A stretch of 64,000 bases of DNA from CAVQBP01 sp963740945 (GCA_963740945.1 CAVUGE010000017.1:248001-312000), one strand, 5' to 3'; positions 37,528 to 46,662 are shown, counted from the stretch's first letter. Notes: generated by a model from the letters alone, not told the origin. Made by a program: numbers and translations.

Positions 37528-38283
37528 GTGAATAAAGTTTATTTGTTTATTTCGGATATTCACCTTGGTTTGCAGAACAAAGAGCAGGAGAAACAAAAAG
37601 AACGGCTCCTGGTTAAATTTTTATACTTTGCAAAAGATAATTGTAATGAGTTATTTATTGTAGGAGACCTTTTTGATTATTGGTTCGAATATAAAAGAGT
37701 TTATCAGAAAGGATTTTTCCGTACATTGACTGCTCTTCAGGATTTAACCGAGAGCGGAATAAAGGTGCACTATTTTATCGGAAATCATGATTTTATGCAT
37801 TCTACATTTTTTCGTGATGAAATAGGAGTTGTTTTATATGAAGATTCTCTTTCTACGGAATTAAATAATAAAAAATTCTTTATTGCTCATGGAGACGGGT
37901 TAGTGCAGAATGACTACGGTTATTTGATATTAAAAAAAATATTGCGAAATAAGGCTTTGCAGAAAATGTATTCCTGGCTTCATCCCGATATTGGTATTTC
38001 CCTAGCGAGCAATACCAGTAAAACCAGCCGTGAATATACAAGAAAAAAGGATTACGGTGAAAAAGACGGCCTTTTTGAAACGGCAAAAAAAAAGATTGAC
38101 CAGGGATTTGATTATGTTCTATTCGGGCACTTGCATCAGAGAATGTTTAAACAATATAAAGACGGATATTATATCAATTTAGGTTCATGGCTTGATAATC
38201 CATGCTATGGTATTTTTCAAAACAACTCATTTGAAATTTTAGATCTTGAATATTCATCCTCTATGGAGAAACATAATGGCTAA
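37528..38283 (+). CDS. Calcineurin-like phosphoesterase, LpxH-type
   Basis: The metal-binding motifs of UDP-2,3-diacylglucosamine hydrolases are present in order: FISDIHLG, GDLFDYWFEYKR, GNHDFMH, AHGDGL and FGHLHQR. LpxH removes UMP from UDP-diacylglucosamine to give lipid X in lipid A synthesis, at the inner membrane surface. The length of 251 fits. The start codon is GTG. The stop overlaps the start of the PBP1A gene by 8 bp (ATGGCTAA), so envelope lipid and peptidoglycan genes are co-translated. LpxH is the best guess, though related phosphoesterases share these motifs. Confidence 0.85.
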   Translation: MNKVYLFISDIHLGLQNKEQEKQKERLLVKFLYFAKDNCNELFIVGDLFDYWFEYKRVYQKGFFRTLTALQDLTESGIKVHYFIGNHDFMHSTFFRDEIGVVLYEDSLSTELNNKKFFIAHGDGLVQNDYGYLILKKILRNKALQKMYSWLHPDIGISLASNTSKTSREYTRKKDYGEKDGLFETAKKKIDQGFDYVLFGHLHQRMFKQYKDGYYINLGSWLDNPCYGIFQNNSFEILDLEYSSSMEKHNG

Positions 38284-40555
38284 AAAGAAATTATCCGATT
38301 CGGAATTAAATAGTTATTTCAGCGACAAAACTAAAAGAAAAAAGAAGAAATATTTCAGTAAAGAAAATCGGAAATTCTGGTGGATTGCAGCGGCTGCAGC
38401 TTTATTCTGCTTATTGATCTTCGCTATATATATAATCAGCGGACTCCCTTCATTGGAGCAGCTGGAAAATCCTAAACCACAGCTTGCCAGTAAAGTTTTT
38501 ACGGTTGATGGAGAACTTCTGGGGCAGTTTTACGTTGAAAACCGTATAGAGGTAAGTGTTGACAGCCTTCCTCAATACGTTACTAATGCATTAATTGCCA
38601 CTGAAGATAGGAAATTTTATGAGCACTGGGGTGTTGATGTTACAAGATTCTTCAAGGCTATGATAAAAAATGTGTTCACTTTTTCCAGGGAGGGTGCGAG
38701 TACTATTACCCAGCAGCTTGCCAAGAATCTTTACAAGCTGAAATTAGGCCATGAGAATGTTTTTGAAACAGGTGTAAGAAAAATTAGAGAATGGATTACT
38801 GCTGTTCAGATTGAAAAGACTTATACCAAAAATGAGATACTTGAAATGTATCTAAATGTCTCATACTTTGGAAGGAGTGCATATGGAATTGAGGCGGCGT
38901 CGAGGGTTTACTTCGGGAAGGATGCAAAGGATTTAACTCTGCCTGAAGCCGCTTTATTTGTTGCTTTATTAAAATCTCCCGAAAATTATGACCCGATTAA
39001 AAGAAGACAAAATGCACTCAACAGAAGAAACCTTGTTATGCATAATATGGTCGTTACAGGAATGCTTAACGACGAGGAATATGAAAAACTAAAGGAGCAG
39101 CCGATAGATTTGAAGTCGAAGAGAATAGGGGGGTCGGTTTCCGAAGCTCCATATTTTATGGAATATGTTAGACAGAAGATGGAGGCAATGTCTGATAAAT
39201 ACGGATATAATCTCTACCGGGACGGATTAAATATTTATGTATCTCTTGATTACAGAATGCAGAAGATTGCAAATGAAGCTGCCGTTGAACATTTGGAAAC
39301 TTATCAAAAATTATTCGATAAGAATTGGAGCTGGAAAAAAAATAAAGATCTTCTTGTCAGCCTGGTCGATAGGGCAGTTAAAACATCGGATAAATATAGA
39401 AATGCCGCAACTCAACAGGAAAAAGCAGAGGTATATAACAAATTAAAGAATAATGAAGCTTTTGTAGATTCCGTTAAAAAAGTTGCGCAGACAATTGAAG
39501 TAGGATTTGTAGTAATTGATCCGACTAACGGGCAAATCAGAGCAATGGTGGGTGGTGAAAACCAGAATTTCGGAAGAGGTTTAAATCATGTTACCGGTAT
39601 TCGAAGGCAGCCCGGATCTTCTTTTAAGCCATTTGTATATATTACTGCTATAGATAACGGATATTATCCCGCTTACACCTTACTAAACCAGAAGTTTGAT
39701 TATAATGGGTGGTCACCGAGCAATTCCGATGATGAATACGGCGGTTATGTTACTTTAAGAGAAGCTCTTGCTCAATCTATAAATGTGATTGCCGGAAGGA
39801 TGACCATAAGCGATATGGCTCCTCCATCTCAGGTAATTAAATATGCTCAAAAGATGGGAATTGAATCCCACCTCGATCCTTTCCCATCAATTGCATTAGG
39901 TACCGCTGATGTATCACCTCTTGAGATGACTTCGGCTTATGGTACTATTGCCAATCATGGCGTTCATGTTTCTCCGATTTCTATTTTAAAGATTGAAGAT
40001 AGAAACGGAATATTAATCGATCAGTTTGCTCCGGAATATACCGAAGCTATATCCCCCCAGACGGCATCAATTATAACAAGCATGATGGAAAGTGTAATAG
40101 ATTATGGTACCGGTGCTAGAGTAAGACAGTATTTCCATCGTCCTGCTGCAGGCAAAACAGGCACCACACAGGAATTTTCCGATGCCTGGTTTGTAGGATT
40201 CACTCCCCAGCTTGCTGCAGGTGTATGGGTCGGCTTTGATGATCATAGAGTTAAATTTACCAACTGGTATGGGCAGGGTGCTCAAGCCGCTTTGCCTATT
40301 TGGGCTAAGTTCATGGAAAATGTTTATAAAAAAGTTGATATGCCGCTTGAATATTTTCAAATGGCTCCGGGAGTTGATACCGTGCAGTTCTGCAAAGAAA
40401 CATTGGACCTCGGCGACCCGAAAATTGCAACCGAATATTGTCCTGAAAAAGTTACTGATATTGTAAACGTTAAATATATGCCGCAAAAGTGTAACATACA
40501 TACCGGCATAAAACAAATTACTCCTGAAGATAAAAGAGGGGACTCAGGCTGGTAA
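38276..40555 (+). CDS. Bifunctional penicillin-binding protein 1A
   Basis: This class A PBP polymerises and cross-links peptidoglycan. It has a short basic cytoplasmic tail, one membrane helix (FWWIAAAAALFCLLIFAIYI), the GT51 transglycosylase domain (catalytic Glu110 in ATEDRKFYEHWGVD, then GASTITQQLAKNLY) and the transpeptidase domain with SSFK (Ser448 to Lys451), SIN in AQSINVIAG, and KTGTT from Lys627. The start is ATG 38276 with GGAG just before it, in place of an upstream TTG. It overlaps the LpxH-type gene. Length about 760 is usual for the family. Confidence 0.95.
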   Translation: MAKKKLSDSELNSYFSDKTKRKKKKYFSKENRKFWWIAAAAALFCLLIFAIYIISGLPSLEQLENPKPQLASKVFTVDGELLGQFYVENRIEVSVDSLPQYVTNALIATEDRKFYEHWGVDVTRFFKAMIKNVFTFSREGASTITQQLAKNLYKLKLGHENVFETGVRKIREWITAVQIEKTYTKNEILEMYLNVSYFGRSAYGIEAASRVYFGKDAKDLTLPEAALFVALLKSPENYDPIKRRQNALNRRNLVMHNMVVTGMLNDEEYEKLKEQPIDLKSKRIGGSVSEAPYFMEYVRQKMEAMSDKYGYNLYRDGLNIYVSLDYRMQKIANEAAVEHLETYQKLFDKNWSWKKNKDLLVSLVDRAVKTSDKYRNAATQQEKAEVYNKLKNNEAFVDSVKKVAQTIEVGFVVIDPTNGQIRAMVGGENQNFGRGLNHVTGIRRQPGSSFKPFVYITAIDNGYYPAYTLLNQKFDYNGWSPSNSDDEYGGYVTLREALAQSINVIAGRMTISDMAPPSQVIKYAQKMGIESHLDPFPSIALGTADVSPLEMTSAYGTIANHGVHVSPISILKIEDRNGILIDQFAPEYTEAISPQTASIITSMMESVIDYGTGARVRQYFHRPAAGKTGTTQEFSDAWFVGFTPQLAAGVWVGFDDHRVKFTNWYGQGAQAALPIWAKFMENVYKKVDMPLEYFQMAPGVDTVQFCKETLDLGDPKIATEYCPEKVTDIVNVKYMPQKCNIHTGIKQITPEDKRGDSGW

Positions 40556-40708
40556 TAAAATTTTGAAAGATGACACTTTTTCTTAACGATGATTACAAGA
40601 TTGCAAAATTACAAGATTGTTTTTAATCTTATCTTGTAATTCTATGAAGTTTCAGAGGAAAATAAAAGAGTCCATTGGTTTGCAGTAAAATGAGGATTAA
40701 AACAGCCG
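40556..40708. repeat. Repeat debris after the PBP1A gene
   Basis: A single AAAGATGACA half-site (40566-40580) is followed by ATTACAAGAT words in both orientations, forming an imperfect inverted repeat across 40590-40650. It may be a decayed copy of the AAAGATG element next to an unrelated repeat. It lies between convergent genes and could end both transcripts. Confidence 0.45.
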
Positions 40709-41278
40709 CTATGTTTTTTGTGCTAAAATTCCGTAATGATAGGGGGATAAATTAATATTGAACTTCAAAATAGTGAAGCCGGATTCTTCAAGCATATTTT
40801 TCAAGTCTTCCGGCTTAGGCCTGATTTCCATACCTGGTCCTCTTGGAGTTGATTCATCATATCGCCAATGGATAACTCCAGCCTTACCATTTTTTCTTAA
40901 AATACGACGAACTTCATTCAGAATATCAGGAGATTTTTCAGCATGGAGAATATTGAAAAGCATTACGTAATCTGTTTCTTCATCTTTTAATCCGGTTCCT
41001 TCGGAGATAAAATCTTTATTGAAAAGGAAAACATTCCTTATCTTCTTTATTCCAAGCTTGTATTCAAGTTCTTTTGTTAATTTATCTTCAATATCATAAG
41101 CATATATATTACCAGCAATTTTTCTGCTTGCGGGTATTGTAAAAGTACCGTAGCCGAAACCAAGATCGACAAGTTTATTAATTTTATTATTTATTTCTAA
41201 TTCATCAAGTATTTTATCTACATTGAAAAACTGCTCCCACATTTTTTCTTCAGGCATGCCGCTTTCCCTAGCTTTCAT
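40709..41278 (-). CDS. Class I SAM-dependent methyltransferase
   Basis: The 189-residue protein has a glycine-rich SAM-binding motif (LVDLGFGYGTFTIPASR, about residues 38-54), an acidic strand end (IYAYDIEDKL) and a YVMLFNILHAEKS segment, all typical of the Methyltransf_11/25 fold. The acceptor cannot be told; such small enzymes act on quinones, arsenite or other small molecules. It follows the SDR gene by 28 bp on the same strand and is probably in its operon. Confidence 0.85.
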   Translation of the reverse strand: MKARESGMPEEKMWEQFFNVDKILDELEINNKINKLVDLGFGYGTFTIPASRKIAGNIYAYDIEDKLTKELEYKLGIKKIRNVFLFNKDFISEGTGLKDEETDYVMLFNILHAEKSPDILNEVRRILRKNGKAGVIHWRYDESTPRGPGMEIRPKPEDLKNMLEESGFTILKFNINLSPYHYGILAQKT

Positions 41279-41306
41279 TTCCTTCCTTACGGTTTAGTTA
41301 TTCAGA

Positions 41307-42060
41307 TTACACTTTATGCTCTTTGTTCCATTCAACTGCTATTATTCTTTGTCCGTTGATATTTGCAGCTTCATCAGATGCTAAGTATACTGCTGCCGGG
41401 GAAATAACATCCGGCTTTAATAAATTCTTTTTTTTATCTTCGGGAAAATTGGGGGGTATCATACCGGTAAGTGTTGCTCCTCCGGGCAATAAAATATTTA
41501 ATGTAATTCCAGTTCCTGACTAATTCCTGAGCCCAGATAATACTCATAGATTCAAGTGCAGCTTTGGATGGTCCGTAGGGTGAAAATCCTTTCCGCTTCA
41601 TGGTTTCCAGGTTTATGGAAATATTAATTATTCTTCCCGATTTTTGTTTCAGCATTAAGGGAATGATAGTTCTTGTAATCAGGTACGTTCCGTTAACATT
41701 TGTATTAATAACCATCTGCCAGTCATCTGCTTTTGATTCCCAGAATGGTTTTGGTTCAGTCATAAACAATTCGTTTACAAATCTCATTCCTCGTGCGGCA
41801 TTATTTACAAGTATATCTACCTTACCGAATTCCTTAATAACAGAATCAACTAAGTTTTTAACATCATCTTGTTTCGTAATATCGGCTAAAATTGCTTTCC
41901 CGTTTATTTTTGATGCAGTCTCATTTATTTCATCTCCATGGATAGCGGAAGTTACTACTACCATAGCACCGTTTTCGGCATAGGCTTCTGCAATAGCTCT
42001 TCCTATACCTCTACCGCCGCCGGTAACAATGGCAATTTTTCCATCTAATTTTTTAGGCAT
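41307..42060 (-). pseudogene. Short-chain dehydrogenase/reductase, frameshifted near its end
   Basis: From 42060 the protein begins KIAIVTGGGRGIGRAIAEA (the NAD(P) site), with LVNNAARG and the active-site Tyr/Lys as YGPSKAAL. Near 41510 the frame is lost at ELVRN; the next frame resumes TGITLNILLPGGATLTGM and runs on to EWNKEHKV at 41307. Adding one A in the AAAC run restores a normal SDR of about 250 residues. The gene may be a real recent pseudogene or carry a sequencing error. If intact it would be an NAD(P)-dependent oxidoreductase of unknown substrate. Confidence 0.85.
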
Positions 42061-42702
42061 ATCATCTCCTCAGAGGAATATTTTTCTATTTTGGAACAGC
42101 CATTTTTTTTGTTTCTGTAAAAGTGTTTGAATTAATATATAAAATTAAATATATCCATTAAATAATTATAATCTATGTTGAAATCTTGAATATTTTCCTT
42201 CCAGGCGGCGGTAAAATTGGTGTTTATCAGCCGCGTAATGCACGACCTTAGGAACTGAAAGAATTAATAGTAGCCGACTTTATGTGACAAATTTGCTTTT
42301 TTTAACTCGAATAATTTTCTGAAAAAATCAGAGATTACTATTGTGACATTTTTGACAAAATCCGGGATTACTGCCGGTAAAATTGAGTATATTTTTGTTT
42401 ATTTATTGGCTTATTTTACCTTAGAGGCAGCTTGGAGTTATCTAGGAGTTACCTTGGAGTTGTACCGGAGTTAGAATGGAGATAAAGCTGAGGTAAATAT
42501 AATGTTAAAAAAGAGTGAAAGTTAAGATTGCTAAAATTGACAATAAATCTTATTAAAAAGGTTAAATAATTTTCGGATAAAATTTCCTTAGACAGGGTAT
42601 TTCTGTCAGGTTGTGACTAAATAGGGAATTGAGGTTGATTGTTAATGGAAAAAGTTGTATTTAACCGTTATAATTTCCACTCAAGAATAGGGGTTAAGCA
42701 TT
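42061..42702. other. Long gap with a short tandem repeat
   Basis: No gene was found in this 640-bp gap between divergently transcribed genes. It contains two GTGACA(A/T)TTT words near 42285 and 42340 and a tandem repeat at 42430-42497. Promoters of the SDR and the lipoprotein genes should lie at its ends. Confidence 0.45.
42430..42497. repeat. Short tandem repeat of the TTGGAGTTA type
   Basis: Four to five imperfect units of about 11 bp follow each other: CTTGGAGTTAT, CTAGGAGTTAC, CTTGGAGTTGTAC, CGGAGTTAGA, ATGGAGATAA. The period is close to one helical turn of DNA. The units are purine rich on the + strand. No coding role is visible. Confidence 0.65.
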
Positions 42703-43227
42703 ATGAAACTAAACCTGTGGACATCTTTAATCATGCCAATTTTATTTCTGTTTCTTATAGGTTGTTCATCAACTTATACTGTGAAAAACATGGGCTCTAA
42801 AGAAGAACTTATTAAAGATTTCAATAATTCTGCGCAAAATAAAAAGCTTCAAGTAATCTTGACTAACGACAGCGTATTGGTTGTTCCTGAAGGTGCGCAA
42901 ATTAAAAATGACAGCATGCTCTTAAGCTATTCTCCGAATTATTATCCTGCAAAGATAAAAAAGTACAAGATATTGCCGCTTACTGAAATAAACCAAGCAG
43001 CTTATACTAATCATTGGAAAGCTATAATACCAGGAATGGTTTCAGGTCTTTTCATCGGAGGTATAATTGGCAGCACGAGCTTGATATTTAACTATAAAGA
43101 AGATGGAAATCATCCCGATAAAAATATTGGTGCGGATGTTTTGATGGGCGGGTTATCCGGGATGGTTATAGGTTCTATTGTGGGTGCTATAATCGGCTGG
43201 GATAATATTTATCAATTCAAACCATAA
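42703..43227 (+). CDS. Lipoprotein with glycine-rich membrane segments
   Basis: The 174-residue protein starts with a lipoprotein signal (LFLIGCSSTYTVK). A middle region (LQVILTNDSVLVVPEGAQI) may be a small beta domain. The last third has two glycine-rich hydrophobic stretches (IIPGMVSGLFIGGIIGS and GGLSGMVIGSIVGAIIGW) of the glycine-zipper type, known from outer-membrane and pore-like lipoproteins. No specific role can be assigned. A decayed BrnT gene follows. Confidence 0.75.
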   Translation: MKLNLWTSLIMPILFLFLIGCSSTYTVKNMGSKEELIKDFNNSAQNKKLQVILTNDSVLVVPEGAQIKNDSMLLSYSPNYYPAKIKKYKILPLTEINQAAYTNHWKAIIPGMVSGLFIGGIIGSTSLIFNYKEDGNHPDKNIGADVLMGGLSGMVIGSIVGAIIGWDNIYQFKP

Positions 43228-43229
43228 TT

Positions 43230-43400
43230 TTGAATAATATTCGTTTTCAATGGGATCAAAATAAAAACCAGGATAATATTAAGAAACATAAAGCCTCTTT
43301 TGAAGAAGCAAAAACTGTATTTTATGATGAAAACGTATGACTTATTTCTGGTACTAAAACATTCTAATTATGAAGATCGTTCCTTTGTTATTGACAAAGT
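43230..43400 (+). pseudogene. Decayed BrnT-type toxin gene
   Basis: A TTG-started frame reads NNIRFQWDQNKNQDNIKKH, then ASFEEAKTVFYDENV and a stop at 43338-43340. This is the start of a BrnT ribonuclease toxin. The expected continuation (LISGTK, then HSNYEDRSFVID) is found only in broken frames up to about 43395. No BrnA antitoxin follows. It is a dead toxin-antitoxin remnant. Confidence 0.7.
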
Positions 43401-43555
43401 CATATATGGTTTATACTTCTCAATTTATCTCTGTTTACGTGCACATTGTCCTCGTTTTTAACCTTGTGTTTCTTTTGTAAATGTTTTTCCTGAATAGATA
43501 TAACTTTCGCTTCAATCAATTAAGAGAAAAGTCAAAAGGGTATCCATTTACTTAT

Positions 43556-44080
43556 TTATTTAAGCAAATTGATTAACAATTTACGCGTCGTTTGATTAAA
43601 TGAAATACTATTCTTATCTAACTGATCTTGAATAGTTAAAATAAGTTCAGATTTTAATTCCGGATATTTGAGTGTTAGATTGTATAGAGCTATTGCAGAA
43701 TAATTTTTTGTTGAGACTATAACATCGGAAGAAAGTATCCACTCAAACATTAAAGTTGCTGCTTCTCCTTCAATTTCCTCAGGGATTCCACAATACACAA
43801 ACATTTTAGCAAGACTTCGATCATAATTTTTTATTTGAGTTTTTTTTCTTTGTAAGAAAAAATCTTTAATTGCCGGAAACACAGTTTCCGGGCTTAACTC
43901 ACAGATGTAACCAACAAGCCAAATAAAATGTGTCGCTATGTTTTTATCTGAATCTAATATATATAGTAGTTTGCGTAAATCAATTTTTTCTGAAATAATC
44001 TTTTTTGCCAAATTTCTTCTATTAATTTCTGTATCATTTGCAATCAGAGAAGTTCCTATTTTGTTATATAAATCTAACAT
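43556..44080 (-). CDS. Hypothetical helical protein, possibly HEAT-like
   Basis: The 174-residue protein is mostly helical with repeated short hydrophobic helices (LRKLLYILDSDKNIATHFIW, FPAIKDFFLQRK, NYSAIALYNLTLKYPELKSE), the pattern of HEAT or armadillo-like folds. There is no signal peptide or catalytic motif. It stands alone between the BrnT remnant and the tRNA pair. Function unknown. Confidence 0.6.
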   Translation of the reverse strand: MLDLYNKIGTSLIANDTEINRRNLAKKIISEKIDLRKLLYILDSDKNIATHFIWLVGYICELSPETVFPAIKDFFLQRKKTQIKNYDRSLAKMFVYCGIPEEIEGEAATLMFEWILSSDVIVSTKNYSAIALYNLTLKYPELKSELILTIQDQLDKNSISFNQTTRKLLINLLK

Positions 44081-44500
44081 AATATGGAATTAAATTATAT
44101 CCCCATCATTCCTTAGATTATTTACTTTAGATTCAAATTAATCCTATTTTTCATCATACACAAGAAAAGTTATTTGAATAAGAGGCATCACATTTAATAA
44201 CTCCGTCTGCTATAAAGCGTATGTGGAGCGTATCTGAAATAGATTTGAACCTAATGAATAGAAGGGAAACCCGAGAAAATGAGGAAATCATTATACAGGT
44301 CTCGGGAGATAATAAAGTAAGATATTTTGGATGGATATAGATGATATCAATAAAAACTTTATTTTATTCAATAAAACATTTATTTTTTAATTGTGAAAGG
44401 ATTTATTTACTTAAAATAATTAAGAATATTATTCTGAATTATTTGTTTTCGTATCTTTACAGGTCCATTTTATATAAATTGTTCAAATGAAGATAGAATT
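44081..44500. other. Gap upstream of the tRNA genes
   Basis: No gene was seen. The last 120 bp are very AT-rich and probably carry the tRNA promoter. A short G-rich stretch with GGTCTCGGGAGATAATAAAG near 44300 has no recognised role. Confidence 0.4.
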
Positions 44501-44584
44501 GCCCGGATGGCGGAATTGGCAGACGCGCTAGGTTCAGGGCTTAGTTGGTGCAAACCAGTAGGGGTTCAAGTCCCCTTCCGGGTA
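44501..44584 (+). tRNA. tRNA-Leu (CAG)
   Basis: The 84-base sequence folds as a class II tRNA with acceptor GCCCGGA/TCCGGGT, discriminator A, D-arm GGCGGAATTGGCAGAC, and anticodon loop TTCAGGG, giving CAG. A long variable arm and the T-arm GGGGTTCAAGTCCCC follow. CCA is not encoded. Confidence 0.93.
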
Positions 44585-44624
44585 CTTAAAAGGTGGAAAA
44601 CGTGAGACGAGAGACGAAAAAGAT

Positions 44625-44697
44625 GGGGCTATAGCTTAGCTGGGAAAGCGTCTCGTTCGCAACGAGAAGACCAGGGGTTCGAATCCCCTTAGCTCCA
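44625..44697 (+). tRNA. tRNA-Ala (CGC)
   Basis: The acceptor GGGGCTA/TAGCTCC, discriminator A, anticodon stem TCTCG/CGAGA with loop TTCGCAA (anticodon CGC) and T-arm AGGGGTTCGAATCCCCT are all present. It lies 40 bp after tRNA-Leu, so both are probably made from one transcript. Confidence 0.93.
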
Positions 44698-44823
44698 CAT
44701 GGACTTGTTTCCTTTGAGATTTACCGAGAAGATATGTGGTAAATTTTCCGACGAGTGTTAATTAAAATTGAGAAAGTAAAAAATATTATCAAGGTTTTCA
44801 TTTTAACCCCCTATTGCTAAGTT

Positions 44824-45108
44824 TTATTTATAGACATTCCCTCTAAAATCAATATTGGACACAGTAACGATGATTAAATTTTCATCTTCAGCTATTTTAA
44901 AAACAATTCTCAAATCACCCTTTCGTATTCTAAAATATCCTTTCAATTCAGCTTTAAGATATTTTATATCTACATTCTCATCTTGCCCACTTAATATTCT
45001 TACTGCTTTAATTATTAGTTCCGATACCTCACTTTGTTTTATGCTCCCCTTATCAAAAAATTTATCTGCTTTTCTCTCAAAATGAATTTGCAGTAAATTT
45101 TTAGTCAT
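44824..45108 (-). CDS. RelE/YafQ-type toxin, probable mRNA endonuclease
   Basis: The 94-residue protein has the RelE/ParE fold pattern: an N-terminal helix pair, then beta strands with LKAELKGYFRIRKGDLRIVFKI (split: LKGYFRIRKGDLRIVF) and a final DFRGNVY. RelE-family toxins cut mRNA at the ribosome. Its gene overlaps the antitoxin stop by 4 bp (ATGA type), the classical antitoxin-first layout. The exact subfamily (RelE or ParE) cannot be settled by eye. Confidence 0.85.
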   Translation of the reverse strand: MTKNLLQIHFERKADKFFDKGSIKQSEVSELIIKAVRILSGQDENVDIKYLKAELKGYFRIRKGDLRIVFKIAEDENLIIVTVSNIDFRGNVYK

Positions 45109-45377
45109 AGTTCAACATCATAAGATTCGCTTCTGACTATTTCTTTATCCTTCTTGCTCCGTTTCTTTAAAATCTTTTCAAAATCTTTTTGTTCTGCACT
45201 GCTAACCGGTTCAACTGAATCCAACCTAAGCTTAAAAGGTAATCCTTTATTAATTATCACATTATTGTAAAACAAACCTATGGCAGTAGAACTATTTAAT
45301 CCGATTTTTTTCAAGATATCTTCAGCCTCTTTCTTTATATCTGAATCTATTCTTGCCGTAACTATTGCATCTTTCAT
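45105..45377 (-). CDS. RelB/DinJ-type antitoxin
   Basis: The 90-residue protein opens with a ribbon-helix-helix motif (IVTARIDSDIKKEAEDILKK then GLNSSTAIGLFYNNVI), as in RelB/DinJ. It binds the toxin with its C-terminal part and the operator with its N-terminal part. An inverted repeat at 45413-45432 lies 36 bp upstream, in the right place for autoregulation. Confidence 0.9.
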   Translation of the reverse strand: MKDAIVTARIDSDIKKEAEDILKKIGLNSSTAIGLFYNNVIINKGLPFKLRLDSVEPVSSAEQKDFEKILKKRSKKDKEIVRSESYDVEL

Positions 45378-45412
45378 CTTTACCTCATTAATATTTATTG
45401 CAATTGCTTAAA

Positions 45413-45432
45413 TGTAATACAATAGTATTACA
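45413..45432. promoter_or_regulatory. Operator of the RelBE-type operon
   Basis: TGTAATACAATAGTATTACA has two perfect 8-bp half-sites (TGTAATAC and GTATTACA) around AATA. It overlaps the expected promoter of the antitoxin gene, as usual for ribbon-helix-helix repressors. Confidence 0.8.
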
Positions 45433-45775
45433 ATAACAATTCAAATTTTATGTTGTCACCATTGAATTGTTTAATGTTAAGCTATTGAAGTGAGTAATTT
45501 ATAGGGAAGCAGAGATATTAAATTATCTGCCTCTTCTCCAAAAAATTCTCTGGTGTATAACAAAAAATTGAACTATTTTGAATATAGAGGAAATATCCTT
45601 AAGGAATGAGCACCCGGCATTTTGGAAGTTTTCGGGTTTTACTACAATAATGAAATAAATTATCTCTATATAATATATAAGAATTTTACTTGCCTATTAA
45701 CCTAAAAAAGAGTTTATTTGTATAGACAATGAGGGATTTCGGGGATGCATGCTGAAAAAACTTTTTTTGATTCAT

Positions 45776-45924
45776 TAACAGAAGTTAGGCAAGAATAAGT
45801 ATTTGAAAGATGACATCTTTATTTTTTAAGAATAAGATTTATCTTGATTTCAATTTTAATTAATAATTAAAATGATTTTCCTTTTTAAAGATGTCATCTT
45901 TACATTTGCCAAACTCCGGTAACT
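45776..45924. repeat. Interspersed AAAGATG element, copy 3
   Basis: AAAGATGACATCTTT (45806-45820) and AAAGATGTCATCTTT (45887-45901) are exact complements. Outer arms AGAAGTTAGGCAAGAATAAG and, on the other side, TTTGCCAAACTCCGGTAAC pair imperfectly, giving terminal inverted repeats of about 40 bp. The element ends 25 bp before the next gene start. Confidence 0.9.
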
Positions 45925-45949
45925 AATAAGGAATTTACGGAGGTATCTT

Positions 45950-46372
45950 ATGAAACGACAAATTTATTTTATTTTTTTATTATCCTTTCTGCTTTTATTC
46001 TCCGATTTAGTGTTGGGCAGTCTTATCAAGAAAGAAGGATTAAAAGCTTATGTAAAAGTTTCATTTGAGAATCAAAAGATGTTTTCAGATAGTTTAGCTC
46101 AGAACGAGGTTAAAGCAGGAATAGAAGATATATTTAAAGATGAAGGGGTGAATATTGCTAAAATTGAAAAGCCTGATATATATGAGGAATATAAATTATA
46201 TATAAATATCGGCATCAAAGACAGCTTAATAATAAATGCAAAGGGTATTACATGGGATTTGGGAACTGCGGTAACGAAATACCCCCGCTCAACTTCGGTA
46301 TATGAAAATAAGGCTGATATTTATGCAACCATAAAAGAATATATCAGGAAATATATAACCGGCAAAAGCTAA
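45950..46372 (+). CDS. Small exported protein of unknown function
   Basis: The 140-residue protein begins with a signal peptide (IFLLSFLLLFSDLVLGS) and continues with a mixed fold (LKAYVKVSFENQKMFSDSLA, IYEEYKLYINIGIKDSL). No family is recognised. A good ribosome site (GGAGG) precedes the ATG. The repeat element just upstream may shape its promoter. Confidence 0.65.
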   Translation: MKRQIYFIFLLSFLLLFSDLVLGSLIKKEGLKAYVKVSFENQKMFSDSLAQNEVKAGIEDIFKDEGVNIAKIEKPDIYEEYKLYINIGIKDSLIINAKGITWDLGTAVTKYPRSTSVYENKADIYATIKEYIRKYITGKS

Positions 46373-46533
46373 ATATAAGAATTAGGCATTCCCGACGATA
46401 AGAAATAAAATTCTCACTGTCGCAAATGCATTATCTTTAATTCTTCTTCAAAATATAGATAATCGGGATTTTTAGTTGGTATAATAATTGTTTCACTGCA
46501 AAGAGCGGTCTTATTAATAATTGAGGTGCAAAA

Positions 46534-46662
46534 ATGACAATATTAAAAATTAAAGATTTTATTTCGGATTATACCGCACTATTTTTTATGCTTTTTATAG
46601 CATTCGGGTGGCTGGCAGCGTGGATAATCTACGTTCTCTTCGCAGTAGTTTTTTTCAAATAG
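46534..46662 (+). CDS. 42-residue single-span membrane peptide
   Basis: An ATG 7 bases after GAGG opens a frame for 42 residues with one hydrophobic helix (ALFFMLFIAFGWLAAWIIYV) and a positively charged N-terminus (ILKIKD). A terminator follows 50 bp later, which supports an independent transcript. Small membrane peptides of this kind include type I toxins and regulators of membrane complexes; nothing here decides between them. Confidence 0.55.
   Translation: MTILKIKDFISDYTALFFMLFIAFGWLAAWIIYVLFAVVFFK

Noticed and set aside
38246..38275. TTG start for the PBP1A gene
   Set aside because: ATG 38276 has a ribosome site and gives the usual overlap with the upstream stop.
44081..44500. A small RNA or gene upstream of the tRNAs
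   Set aside because: No start, fold or terminator stands out; only an AT-rich promoter-like region is seen.
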